64,000 bases of DNA from CAYMRL01 sp964398985 (GTDB taxonomy: Bacteria > Deinococcota > Deinococci > Deinococcales > Trueperaceae). This document shows, piece by piece, positions 19,838 through 28,313 of this stretch. The position numbers and the translations under genes are program-made. The stretch is from positions 58,465 to 122,464 of the forward strand of contig CAYNOS010000002.1 of the NCBI GenBank assembly GCA_964398985.1. Direction: 5' to 3'. Under the pieces are notes generated by a model that had not been told where the DNA came from, did no database searches, and worked only from the letters and a program-made list of their open reading frames with translations. Numbering within the stretch: position 1 is the first letter of the stretch; each line of letters begins with the position of its first letter.

Positions 19838-20012
19838 ACCACGGGAAGGAGGTGGTCCTTATTCAATCGCATTTAGAGGCCAGTGGAGGTGCCCGCCGAG
19901 GGTAGCTCAGGACCCGCCTCCTGTATGAGACGGAACCCAAGGGTTCCCCTCTAGATCAGGCGGACACCGACCCGCCCCCGACCTACCTAAGGTCGGGGGC
20001 GGGTTTCTCTTT
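19838..20012 (+). ncRNA. Candidate structured small RNA, about 175 nt, with own promoter and terminator
   Basis: A 355-base gene-free stretch contains an isolated transcription unit: a TAGAAT box, then several self-complementary segments (ACCAC/GTGGT; GGAGG/CCTCC; a perfect GGAACCC-AA-GGGTTCC hairpin) and a very strong intrinsic terminator. AAGGAGGTG at 19846-19854 is a perfect 9-base complement of the 16S rRNA 3' end but is not followed by ATG, GTG or TTG at normal spacing; an ATT codon begins 7 bases later. Short frames exist (for example GTG 19883-19954, 23 codons). It matches no RNA family I can recall: no SRP, tmRNA or RNase P signature. It may be a regulatory RNA or a tiny-ORF message. 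Confidence 0.5.
19970..20012 (+). terminator. Strong Rho-independent terminator
   Basis: A perfect 15-bp stem (19970-19984 with 19990-20004), 5-base loop, then TTCTCTTT. It ends the RNA unit just before the thioesterase promoter. Confidence 0.9.
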
Positions 20013-20028
20013 GAGGCCAGGCTCCACC

Positions 20029-20034
20029 TATACT
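20029..20034 (+). promoter_or_regulatory. -10 box TATACT, leaderless promoter of the thioesterase
   Basis: TATACT ends 6 bases before the GTG at 20041. Confidence 0.65.
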
Positions 20035-20040
20035 GGCCGG

Positions 20041-20532
20041 GTGTCTGCCGAACGTCCCTCCGAGTGGGTCGTAACCGTCGACAGCGTCTTCCCCAACCAA
20101 GCGAACGCGCTCGGGTCGCTGTTCGGTGGGCGCGTGATGGAACTGATGGACATCAACGCGGCCGTGGCCGCGGTCCGCTTCTGCCGTGCGATCGCCGTCA
20201 CCGCTTCGACGGAGCCGATCGACTTCCGCAACCCGATCTACGTCGGGGAGATCATCGAGGTCAAGAGCCGCGTCGTGTGGACGGGACGCACCAGCATGAT
20301 CGTGCGCTGCGAGGTTCACGGCGAGAACCCGCTGACCGGCGAACGCCGGCTCTGCACCGTGGGACACCTCAACTTCGTCGCCCTCGATGACGAAGGCAGG
20401 CCCCGGCCCGTCCCGCGACTGGCGATCCGTGACGCCAGCGAACAGCACCACTGGGAAGAAGGGCAAGCCGTCAGGGACGCGATCGACCGCCGGCGGGCGC
20501 GGAAGTCGCCCGAGCCGTCGGACCCCCATTGA
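20041..20532 (+). CDS. Acyl-CoA thioesterase, hotdog fold (YciA/BACH-like)
   Basis: Hydrolyses acyl-CoA to free acid plus CoA in the cytoplasm. 163 residues from GTG 20041, chosen because TATACT lies 6 bases upstream. The hotdog core reads VFPNQANALGSLFGGRVMELMD, with the usual GG-V-MD helix, then DFRNPIYVGEIIEVKSRV. The basic C-terminal tail (RRRARKSPEP) is disordered. The transketolase gene begins 37 bases after the stop with its own ribosome site, possibly in the same message. Confidence 0.9.
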   Translation: MSAERPSEWVVTVDSVFPNQANALGSLFGGRVMELMDINAAVAAVRFCRAIAVTASTEPIDFRNPIYVGEIIEVKSRVVWTGRTSMIVRCEVHGENPLTGERRLCTVGHLNFVALDDEGRPRPVPRLAIRDASEQHHWEEGQAVRDAIDRRRARKSPEPSDPH

Positions 20533-20569
20533 CGAGCGCACCTACGCGAACACGCCCCTTGGAGGCAGC

Positions 20570-22594
20570 ATGACCGACAACCACGACGAGGCCGGCGCGG
20601 CCGCCCTGCGCACGATCAACACGATCCGCGCGCTGACCATCGACGCCACTCAGGCGGCCGGCGAGGGGCATCCCGGGATGCCGCTCGGCACGGCGCCGAT
20701 CGGCTACCTGCTGTTCGCCGAGTACCTGCGGCACGATCCCGCCGCACCGACGTGGCCGAACCGCGACCGCTACGTGCAGTCGGCGGGTCACGGCTCGATG
20801 CTGCAGTACTCGCTCCTGCACCTCGCGGGCTACGACCTGCCGATGCAGGAACTGCGGCGCCACCGCCAGTACGGCTCGCTGACCCCCGGGCACCCCGAGC
20901 ACGGCCACACCCCCGGGGTCGAGACCACGACCGGCCCGCTCGGGCAGGGCATCGCGACGGCGGTCGGCATCGCCCTCGCCGAGGCGCACCTGGCTGAGCG
21001 CTACAACCGGCCCGGCTTCGAGCTGTTCGACCACCGCACCTTCGTCATCGCCTCCGACGGCGACATGATGGAGGGGGTCGCGTCGGAAGCCTCCTCGTTC
21101 GCGGGCTTCCACGGTCTCGGCAAGCTGGTCGTGCTCTACGACGACAACGGGGTCTCGATCGACGGCGCCACCGACATCACCTTCAACGAGGACGTGCAGG
21201 CGCGCTACCGGGCCTACGGCTGGCACGTGCAGCAGGTCGCCGACGGCAACGACTTGGGCGCGCTGCGCACCGCGCTCGACGCGGCCGTCGCCGAGACCGG
21301 CAAGCCCAGCCTGATCGCGGTCAGGACCGTGATCGGCTACGGCTCCCCCACCTTCGCAGGGTCCTCGAAGGTGCACGGCGCCGCCCTCGGCGACGAAGAG
21401 GCCGAGGCCACCCGGCGCAACCTCGGCGTCGCGTGGGAGCCGTTCAGCGTGCCCCGCGACGTCGCCGAGCACATGAGCTCGGTGAGGACGCGCGGGGCGC
21501 GTTCACACGCCGAGTGGCGGGAGCTGATGGCCGGCTACCGCAGCGCCCATCCCGAAGCCGCGGCCGAGCTTGAGAGGTTCCTGGCCGGCGAACTACCGCC
21601 TGGTTTCGACGCCGACCTGCCGAGCTTCGAGGTGGGCAAGTCGATCGCCACGCGCAAGGCCTCGCACGTCGCGCTCAACGCGCTGGCCAGGCGCGTGCCG
21701 GAGCTGCTGGGCGGCTCCGCCGACCTCGCCGGCTCGAACTACACCGACATCGACGGCGAGAAGGCCATGAGGAAAGGCGATCACGCCGGCCGCATCGTGC
21801 ACTTCGGCATCCGCGAGCACGCGATGGCGGCGATCGCCAACGGCCTCGCCCTCAGCGGCCTGCGGCCGTTCGTGGCGACGTTCCTGGTCTTCTCCGACTA
21901 CCTCAAGCCCGCCCTGCGGTTGTCCGCGCTGATGGGGCAGCCGGTTACCTACGTGTTCACTCACGACAGCATCGGCCTCGGCGGCGACGGTCCGACGCAC
22001 CAGCCGGTCGAGCACCTCGCCAGCCTGCGGGCGCTGCCGGGACTGGTGACGATCCGTCCGGCCGACGGCAACGAGACGGCCCAGGCCTGGCGCATCGCCT
22101 TGGAGCGCGGCGACGGCCCCACCGCCTTGGCGCTCTCACGCCAGAACCTGCCGAACCTCGAGGTCCCGACCGGCAGCGTGGCCAAGGGCGGCTACGTGCT
22201 CTCGGAAGCCGCCAGCGGCGCGCCCGACGTGCTGCTGATCGCGACCGGCTCCGAGGTCTCGCTGTGCCTCGAGGCGCAGCGGGAACTGACCGGCAGGGGC
22301 GTCAACGCGCGGGTCGTGAGCCTGCCGAGCTGGGAGCTGTTCGAGTCTCAGGATGCGCGGTATCGCGAGAGCGTCCTGCCTGCGGCGGTGCGCGCACGCG
22401 TGGCGGTCGAGGCCGGGTCCAGCCTCGGATGGCGCCGCTACGTCGGCGATGCCGGGGTCGTCATCGCCCTGGACCGCTTCGGCGCCTCGGGCCCCGGCGG
22501 CGAGTTGATGAGGCAACTGGGGTTCACGGCCGCGGCCGTGGTGAGCGCCGCTCTGGAGGCCCACGCCGCGGCGCAAGGCGAGAGCGGCCAGTGA
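20570..22594 (+). CDS. tkt: Transketolase
   Basis: Thiamine-diphosphate enzyme of the non-oxidative pentose phosphate pathway that moves two-carbon units between sugar phosphates. 674 residues. Motifs: AAGEGHPGMPLGTAPIGYLL near residue 22, GHTPGVETTTGPLGQGIATA, the ThDP/Mg motif SDGDMMEGVASEA, then FGIREHAMAAIANGLAL and FTHDSIGLGGDGPTHQPVEH in the pyrimidine and C-terminal domains. ATG 20570 has GGAGG 4 bases upstream and fits the usual N terminus. Confidence 0.96.
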   Translation: MTDNHDEAGAAALRTINTIRALTIDATQAAGEGHPGMPLGTAPIGYLLFAEYLRHDPAAPTWPNRDRYVQSAGHGSMLQYSLLHLAGYDLPMQELRRHRQYGSLTPGHPEHGHTPGVETTTGPLGQGIATAVGIALAEAHLAERYNRPGFELFDHRTFVIASDGDMMEGVASEASSFAGFHGLGKLVVLYDDNGVSIDGATDITFNEDVQARYRAYGWHVQQVADGNDLGALRTALDAAVAETGKPSLIAVRTVIGYGSPTFAGSSKVHGAALGDEEAEATRRNLGVAWEPFSVPRDVAEHMSSVRTRGARSHAEWRELMAGYRSAHPEAAAELERFLAGELPPGFDADLPSFEVGKSIATRKASHVALNALARRVPELLGGSADLAGSNYTDIDGEKAMRKGDHAGRIVHFGIREHAMAAIANGLALSGLRPFVATFLVFSDYLKPALRLSALMGQPVTYVFTHDSIGLGGDGPTHQPVEHLASLRALPGLVTIRPADGNETAQAWRIALERGDGPTALALSRQNLPNLEVPTGSVAKGGYVLSEAASGAPDVLLIATGSEVSLCLEAQRELTGRGVNARVVSLPSWELFESQDARYRESVLPAAVRARVAVEAGSSLGWRRYVGDAGVVIALDRFGASGPGGELMRQLGFTAAAVVSAALEAHAAAQGESGQ

Positions 22595-22626
22595 CGACCC
22601 GCTCATCCGCCTCGGATGCGTGCGTC

Positions 22627-22632
22627 TACAAT
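22627..22632 (+). promoter_or_regulatory. -10 box TACAAT upstream of the secreted DUF3352-like gene
   Basis: TACAAT, 27 bases before the ATG at 22660. Unlike most neighbours this message has a leader with a ribosome site (GGAGGA, 22650-22655). Confidence 0.55.
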
Positions 22633-22659
22633 GTGCGAGCTGACCTGATGGAGGAACCG

Positions 22660-24399
22660 ATGAGCCGACTCTTCAAGTACCTGATCGCTCCGCTGCTGGC
22701 GCTGCTGGTTGCCGGCGCCATGGCCGCGGACTTCACGCATCTGCTGCCGCAAGACTCGGTCTTCACGATCGGCGTCGAGGGACTGGCCGCGCACGAGGAC
22801 AAGGTCACCGCCTTCACCGATGAGTGGCAGCGCCTCGACCTCAATCGCCTGCTGACCGTCGCTCTGGGAGAAGAGGCCGAGGACCTGGCGGCCGAAGTGC
22901 CGGCCGGCCTGGAGAGCGTCGACCTGATGGACCTGCTCGGTGACGAGGCGTGGCTGAGCGTGTCCGTCTCCGCCTTGAACCCGCTGCCGGTCGCGACCCT
23001 GGTCGCGCGCGTCTCGCCCGCCGGCGCCGCTGCCGTGGCCGACATGCTCGCCAGCATCGAGGGCGACGCCTTGGCGTTGACCGAAGGTTCGATACCTTTC
23101 ACCGTCGTCACGCCGAGCACCGAGCTCGATCCCGAAGATCCCATCGACGCCGCCTTCTCCGCCATCGCCTACGCCCAAACCAGCGATCTGGTGGCCGTCT
23201 CCAGCAACCCCGACGCCCTCCGCGGGGTGTTGCGCCGCTACCAAGGCGCCTCGGAGCCGAACCTCACGAACAACCCCGGCTTCGCCGCCACGCTGGGCCA
23301 GCTCGGCGCCGGCAACAGCTACTTCTTCATCGACGTGCCCACGATCGTCAGGACCGTCGCGCCGTTCGGCGCCGGCATGGGCTTCGACAACGTCATCGCG
23401 CGCCTGACGGGGGCGTTCGACGCCGCCGGGGTCGCGGGCACGGTCACGACCGTGACCTCGGAGGGCCTGTCGGGGCGCAGCCTGCGAGCGCTCGGAGATC
23501 CCGCGAGCGACCCGCAGGTGCACGCTCTGCTGTCGAACGCCGGCGCCGTCTCGGAAGGCACCATGGCGTTCGTCGGGCCCAACACGGTCAGCTACGCGGT
23601 GACGTCCTTCGACCTGGGAGGTTGGTGGCGCTGGCTGAGCAACGTGGTATCCGGCTCACCGGAGCTCGGCATCAGCGATCTCGACGCGACGCTCGAGGAG
23701 ATGGTCGGCATCGACCTCAACCGCCTGCTGATCGGCTGGATGGGCTCCGAGTTCGCCTCCATCAGCTCCGGTTCCGCCCCCACGCCGGAGATCGGCACCG
23801 ACTTCCAGAACCCCCTGGGCGACAGCGTGTTCGCGATCGCCGCGCGCGACATCAACGCGGCCTCCGAGGGGCTCTCGGAGCTGTTCACGATGGCTTCGAT
23901 GATGCTCGCAGGGTTCACCAGCCCCGACGGCATGGGCATGCCGACGATGCCGACGATACGCGAGGTGGCCGGCGTCGAAGTGACCGAGTACGCGGTCGGC
24001 GAGATGTTCAGCATCGGCACCGCATTCGTCGACGGCTACGTGTTGATCGGCGCCACGCCGGAGGCGCTGGATAACGCCCTGTTCGCGAGGCAGCAGCGCT
24101 CCGGCCTGACGCCGTCGCTCGCGAACCTCCGGCAGTCGGTGCCCGGCGGCGTCCACGCCTACTCGGTGACCGACGACAGCGAGACCATGCGCACCCTCGC
24201 CGAGTCGATGACCTCGGAGCTCAGCCTGCTGGCCGGCTTCGCTCCCGGCGAGATCGACTTCGACGCGGCGGAGGAGGCCTCGGTGGCCCTCTCGACGTTC
24301 CTCCAGTTCGTCGCCGACCGGATGCTCGGCAGCTACAGCTACAGCTACGTCGAGGGCAACACGGTGAGGAGCGCTTCGCAGACGCGCGTCGCGTGGTGA
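22660..24399 (+). CDS. Exported protein of unknown function (DUF3352-like)
   Basis: 579 residues with a cleavable signal peptide (LIAPLLALLVAGAMAADF, cleavage near residue 23). The body alternates strands and helices with low charge and resembles DUF3352-type proteins: LLPQDSVFTIGVEG at the start, repeated Gly/Ala-rich turns, and VDGYVLIGATPEALDNAL near the end, which echoes SSNPDALRGVLRRYQG in the first half, suggesting two duplicated lobes. No catalytic motif is visible. It has its own promoter after transketolase. Location periplasmic or surface; function unknown. Confidence 0.75.
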   Translation: MSRLFKYLIAPLLALLVAGAMAADFTHLLPQDSVFTIGVEGLAAHEDKVTAFTDEWQRLDLNRLLTVALGEEAEDLAAEVPAGLESVDLMDLLGDEAWLSVSVSALNPLPVATLVARVSPAGAAAVADMLASIEGDALALTEGSIPFTVVTPSTELDPEDPIDAAFSAIAYAQTSDLVAVSSNPDALRGVLRRYQGASEPNLTNNPGFAATLGQLGAGNSYFFIDVPTIVRTVAPFGAGMGFDNVIARLTGAFDAAGVAGTVTTVTSEGLSGRSLRALGDPASDPQVHALLSNAGAVSEGTMAFVGPNTVSYAVTSFDLGGWWRWLSNVVSGSPELGISDLDATLEEMVGIDLNRLLIGWMGSEFASISSGSAPTPEIGTDFQNPLGDSVFAIAARDINAASEGLSELFTMASMMLAGFTSPDGMGMPTMPTIREVAGVEVTEYAVGEMFSIGTAFVDGYVLIGATPEALDNALFARQQRSGLTPSLANLRQSVPGGVHAYSVTDDSETMRTLAESMTSELSLLAGFAPGEIDFDAAEEASVALSTFLQFVADRMLGSYSYSYVEGNTVRSASQTRVAW

Positions 24400-24417
24400 G
24401 CCTGGCCGTCTGAACTC

Positions 24418-25062
24418 TCAGTGCAAGGACGAGGTGGCGCGCTCCGAGGAGGTCAGTTCCTCCCACAGGCGCGCCACCTCGCGTTCCAGCGCAGCCAGGT
24501 CGCCGCTGTTGTCGACGACCCAGTCGGCTCGCGTTGCCTTTTCCTCGAGAGGCAGTTGCGCTCGGTCGCGGCGCATCACCTCGTCCGGGCCGAGTCCTGA
24601 GCGCCGGCCGACGCGTGCGATGCGCTCAGCCAGCGGCGCGAACACCACGACGACGAGGTCCAGGCCGGCCGCCAGGTCGTTCTCGTACAGCAGCGGGATG
24701 TCGTGCACGATGACGCGAGGCGGCTGCGGCGAAGCCAACGCGGCGGCTTCGATCTCCGCGCGCCGGCGAGCGACCCACGGGTGGACGATGGCGTTGAGCT
24801 TGGCGAGGGCTCTGGGGTCCTCGAACACCAGGCCGGCCGTGGCCGCGCGGTCGAGCCGCCGCCGCCCGTCCTCGCCTGCCACGACCAGCTCGTCCCCCAG
24901 CTCCTCGGCGATCCTGGCGAGCACCGCGGGGTCGTCGGTCGCTTGGCGCGCCAGCGCGTCGGCGTCGATCACCAGCGCTCCGCGTTCGGCGAGCAGCCGC
25001 GCGACGCTCGACTTGCCCGAGCCGATGTTGCCGGTCAGGCCGACGCGCAGCTCAGCCGCCAC
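24418..25062 (-). CDS. coaE: Dephospho-CoA kinase
   Basis: Phosphorylates the 3'-OH of dephospho-CoA, the last step of coenzyme A synthesis. 214 residues from GTG 25062. The P-loop VGLTGNIGSGKSSVARLL at residue 7, DADALARQ, the IVHPWVARRR segment, VVHDIPLLYEND and the C-terminal ADWVVDNSGDLAALE are complete. Divergent from the tRNA nucleotidyltransferase gene, 35 bases apart; no clear ribosome site. Confidence 0.96.
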   Translation of the reverse strand: MAAELRVGLTGNIGSGKSSVARLLAERGALVIDADALARQATDDPAVLARIAEELGDELVVAGEDGRRRLDRAATAGLVFEDPRALAKLNAIVHPWVARRRAEIEAAALASPQPPRVIVHDIPLLYENDLAAGLDLVVVVFAPLAERIARVGRRSGLGPDEVMRRDRAQLPLEEKATRADWVVDNSGDLAALEREVARLWEELTSSERATSSLH

Positions 25063-25084
25063 GTGGCGGGACCACCTGTCGTGC

Positions 25085-25090
25085 TGTAAT
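25085..25090 (+). promoter_or_regulatory. -10 box TGTAAT, leaderless promoter of the cca-type gene
   Basis: TGTAAT ends 7 bases before GTG 25098. Confidence 0.5.
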
Positions 25091-25097
25091 CGACGAG

Positions 25098-26465
25098 GTG
25101 CCGATGGACACGAGCAAGTCTAAGCCGTGGCCGGAGAACGGCGTGCTGGTGGGCGGCGCGGTGCGCGACCAGCTGCTGCGGCTCGAGCCGCGCGACTTCG
25201 ATTGGCTGGTGGCCGACCCCGCCGCTGAAGCCGCGCGCTGCGCCCAGCTGACCGGCGGATCGCTGTTCTGTCTCGACGAGGAGCGCGAGCACTGGCGAGT
25301 GGTCGGCCCCGCGAGCGGCGCCGGTGAGAGAGTCACCCACGACTACACCCCCCTGCTGCCGCCAAGCGAGCGGGGGGCGATCCCCGCGCTCGATCAGCGC
25401 GCCTTGATCGAACGCGACCTGACTCGCCGCGACCTCAGCGTCAACTCGCTGGCGCTGCTCCCGAGCGGCGAGCTGATCGACCCGACCGGCGGAGCACTCG
25501 ACCTGAAGCACCGCCGGCTGCGCGCCACCGCCGCCGCCAACCTGCGCTCCGACCTGGTGAGGCCACTGAGGGTGGCGCGATTCGCGACCACGCTCGGTTT
25601 CGAGATCGAGGCGACCACGCGCGCGACCGTGATCGAACTGAGCGCCGCACAGGCCGCCGGCGGCCTACCGCTGCCGGCACCCGAGCGCGTCGGAGCGGAG
25701 CTCGATGCGCTGATCATGGCTGACGCCGCCGCGGTCGGCGTGAGGCTGCTGGAGGACCTCGGCCTCCTGGCCGTCTACCTGCCGGAGGTAGCCGCGGGCC
25801 GCGGCGTGGAGCAGCGCGGACTGCACCATCTCGACGTGCTCGACCACAACGTCGAGGCTCTCGCCCGCCTCGTCGCCGGCTTCCCCGATGCCGACTCGGC
25901 GTTGCGCTGGGCGACGCTCCTTCACGACGTCGCCAAGCCGTTGACGCGCGACGTCGACGACTTCGGCCGCGTCCGCTTCCACTCCCACGCCGAGGAGGGC
26001 GCCAAGCTCACGCGTTCGATCTTGCGGCGCCTGCGCCTGCCGTCCGAGACCGTCGAGCGGGCTGCCGACCTGGTCCGCCACCACATGGTGCCGTTGCCCG
26101 CCGGCGAGCGGGCGGCCCGGCGCTTCGTGCACCGCCGCCGCCAGCTGCTGCCCGACCTCCTGAAGCTGATGCTCGCCGATCGCGAGGCCGCCAGGGGCCG
26201 TCAGGCCAGCGCCGCCGGGCGGACCGCCTACCGTCTGGCGATGTCACGGATCATCGCGGTGCTCGAGGAGCCGCGGCCGCCAGCACCGCTGCTCGACGGC
26301 GACGGTGTCATGAAACTGCTGGGGCTGCCGCCGGGACCGAGGGTCGGCGAGGCCCTCGCCGTGCTGGCGGAGGCCGTGGCGGTCGGTGACGTCGAGGATC
26401 TCGACGGGGCCGAGCGGCTCCTCATGGGCTACGCGCGGGCCCAAGGCTGGCTGGTCGACGGCTAG
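25098..26465 (+). CDS. tRNA nucleotidyltransferase / poly(A) polymerase family (CCA-adding type)
   Basis: 455-residue class II nucleotidyltransferase. VLVGGAVRDQLL (GG-RD) and RDFDWLVAD carry the catalytic acidic residues; RRDLSVNSLAL is motif B. DLVRPLRVARFATTLGFEIE and the ALRWATLLHDVAKP HD-type region follow. The HD domain (LLHDVAKPLTR, FHSHAEEGAKLTRSIL) suggests added phosphohydrolase function or a split system in which CCA and A-adding enzymes are separate, as known in Deinococcus; sequence alone cannot separate these. Confidence 0.9.
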   Translation: MPMDTSKSKPWPENGVLVGGAVRDQLLRLEPRDFDWLVADPAAEAARCAQLTGGSLFCLDEEREHWRVVGPASGAGERVTHDYTPLLPPSERGAIPALDQRALIERDLTRRDLSVNSLALLPSGELIDPTGGALDLKHRRLRATAAANLRSDLVRPLRVARFATTLGFEIEATTRATVIELSAAQAAGGLPLPAPERVGAELDALIMADAAAVGVRLLEDLGLLAVYLPEVAAGRGVEQRGLHHLDVLDHNVEALARLVAGFPDADSALRWATLLHDVAKPLTRDVDDFGRVRFHSHAEEGAKLTRSILRRLRLPSETVERAADLVRHHMVPLPAGERAARRFVHRRRQLLPDLLKLMLADREAARGRQASAAGRTAYRLAMSRIIAVLEEPRPPAPLLDGDGVMKLLGLPPGPRVGEALAVLAEAVAVGDVEDLDGAERLLMGYARAQGWLVDG

Positions 26466-26558
26466 TCGAGCCGGCTCCTCAGGGACGTCATTCCGATTGT
26501 GGCGATGGCGGCCTCGGCGGCGCGGTGGCGGGCGTACGCGCTTGGCGTGCGGCGCCGT

Positions 26559-27146
26559 TCAGGGCAGCGTCACGTCGAGGACGATGTCGTCGACGGCTGG
26601 ACTCACGGCGTACACGGCGGCGTCGCCCGGGAAGCGGACCGTGAACACGTTCCATCCGGGGCTCAGCTGGAGCTCGACGCCGGCACCGCTGAGTGTAGCG
26701 GCCCGGTCCAGGTACAGCAGCGTGAAGAAGCCCAGCGGTGACTCGAGCTGCGGCACGCCGATGTACCAGCGGTCGACGACCCTGTCGAACACCTCGTTGC
26801 CGTTCATGTCGACGTACATGTTGAAGCGCGCGACCGCGACGTTGACACCGTCAGGAATCACCCGGTACTCGTTCTGGATGCCGGGCAGGATCACCGAGCC
26901 GCTGCGGAACGGCCGCAGTTCGCCGGCCGGTACCTCGGCCGGGCTCACCACGAAGGTGCCGCCGACAGGCACGACGCTGGCGACCTCCAACCCCCAGACG
27001 TTGTCCGCGTCCACGACGTGGATGGCAACGCGAGTGTTGGTGGCGAGTTCGCCTTCGCTGACGATGATGCCGCTCAGTGGAGATCCGGGCTGTGCGAATG
27101 CCACCGCCGCGAGTAGGAGCAGGCAGGTGAACAGAAGTCGTCTCAT
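26559..27146 (-). CDS. Secreted protein of unknown function
   Basis: 195 residues with a classic signal peptide (RRLLFTCLLLLAAVAFAQ, cleavage after Ala-Phe-Ala). The mature part is beta-rich, with many Val-Gly turns and few charges; VDMNGNEVFDRVVDRW resembles a calcium-binding DxNGNxxxD loop. ATG 27146 is chosen over longer frames because the signal peptide starts there and GGAG is 8 bases upstream. No homologue recognised. Stands alone between cca and galE. Confidence 0.75.
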   Translation of the reverse strand: MRRLLFTCLLLLAAVAFAQPGSPLSGIIVSEGELATNTRVAIHVVDADNVWGLEVASVVPVGGTFVVSPAEVPAGELRPFRSGSVILPGIQNEYRVIPDGVNVAVARFNMYVDMNGNEVFDRVVDRWYIGVPQLESPLGFFTLLYLDRAATLSGAGVELQLSPGWNVFTVRFPGDAAVYAVSPAVDDIVLDVTLP

Positions 27147-27216
27147 GGCAGTCTCCAAATCAGCACACACTAGCATGGCGATTCGTGGGCTTTCCCAGCG
27201 TCGGGTAGGCCATTCC

Positions 27217-28203
27217 TTAATCCCTGCGCGGGTAGCCGTGCGGGTAACGCTGCATGAAGCTCCAGGCTGACGCGACCATCTCCTGGAGCGTGTCGTGACG
27301 CGGGGTCCAGCCGAGGTCGCTGCGTGCCCGCGTGGCATCGGCCACCAGGACCGGCGGGTCGCCGGCTCGGCGCGGCGCCGACACCTCGGGGATGTCGTGC
27401 CCGGTCACGCGGCGGCACACGTCGATCACCTCTCTCACCGAGTAGCCGCGGCCGCTGCCGAGGTTGTAGATCGAGCCGCTGCCGGGTTCGGCAGCCTCGA
27501 CCGCCAGGACGTGAGCGGCAGCGAGGTCGAGGACGTGAACGTAGTCGCGAACCGCGGTGCCGTCAGGGGTCGGGTAGTCGTCGCCGAACACCGAGATGTG
27601 AGGACGCGCTCCAGCCGCGACCTGCAACACCAACGGGATCAGGTGGGTCTCCGGCTCATGCACTTCGCCCTGGTCGGCAGCCGCGCCGGCGGCGTTGAAG
27701 TAGCGCAGGGCGACGTGACCGAGCCCTTTGGTGCGCGACAGCCAGCCGAGCATGCGCTCGACGATCAGCTTGGTCTCGCCGTAGACGCTCTCCGGCGCCA
27801 AAGCCGCCTCCTCGGTAATCGGCACCGCGGCCGGCGAGCCGTAGACGGCGGCCGATGAGGAGAACACGAAGCGCTGCACGCCCGCCTGCAGCACCGCCTC
27901 CAACAGCGTCACGGCCCCCGCGACGTTGTGGCGGTAGTACTTGAGAGGCTCGCTCATCGACTCCCCCACGAGGGAGTCCGCCGCGAAGTGCACGACCGCC
28001 TCGATGCCGTGGCTGCTCAGCGTCTCGACCATGCGGACCCTGTCGGCGACGGGGACGCGCACCAGCGCGGCAGCAGCGGGTACCGCCGCAGCGTGCCCGG
28101 TGCGCAAATCGTCCACCACCACGACCTGGTGGCCGCGTTCCAGAAGTGCTGCAGTGGTGATGCTTCCGATGTAGCCAGCGCCGCCGGTGACCAGGACGTT
28201 CAT
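27217..28203 (-). CDS. galE: UDP-glucose 4-epimerase
   Basis: Interconverts UDP-glucose and UDP-galactose (or the N-acetyl forms), feeding the glycan genes at the start of the window. 328 residues, extended SDR. The NAD-binding motif VTGGAGYIGS at residue 4, VHFAADSLVGESM, FSSSAAVYG, the YGETK catalytic Tyr-Lys pair, LRYFNAAGA and GTAVRDYVHVLDLAAAH are all present. ATG 28203 is fixed by a TAGACT box 6 bases upstream. Confidence 0.95.
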   Translation of the reverse strand: MNVLVTGGAGYIGSITTAALLERGHQVVVVDDLRTGHAAAVPAAAALVRVPVADRVRMVETLSSHGIEAVVHFAADSLVGESMSEPLKYYRHNVAGAVTLLEAVLQAGVQRFVFSSSAAVYGSPAAVPITEEAALAPESVYGETKLIVERMLGWLSRTKGLGHVALRYFNAAGAAADQGEVHEPETHLIPLVLQVAAGARPHISVFGDDYPTPDGTAVRDYVHVLDLAAAHVLAVEAAEPGSGSIYNLGSGRGYSVREVIDVCRRVTGHDIPEVSAPRRAGDPPVLVADATRARSDLGWTPRHDTLQEMVASAWSFMQRYPHGYPRRD

Positions 28204-28209
28204 CCGCCG

Positions 28210-28215
28210 AGTCTA
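28210..28215 (-). promoter_or_regulatory. -10 box TAGACT, leaderless promoter of galE
   Basis: Minus-strand TAGACT ends 6 bases before ATG 28203. Confidence 0.65.
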
Positions 28216-28313
28216 TGCGCCCTCGGTGAGTCCTGAAGGTGAGTTCCGCACCTCGCCAGTGCGGCCCCGGCGGTCCGCTCGCGTGGCATGCTGGAGGCTT
28301 CAAGGAGGCAGCG

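Noticed and set aside
19838..20012. SRP RNA, tmRNA or RNase P RNA
   Set aside because: None of their conserved cores is present.
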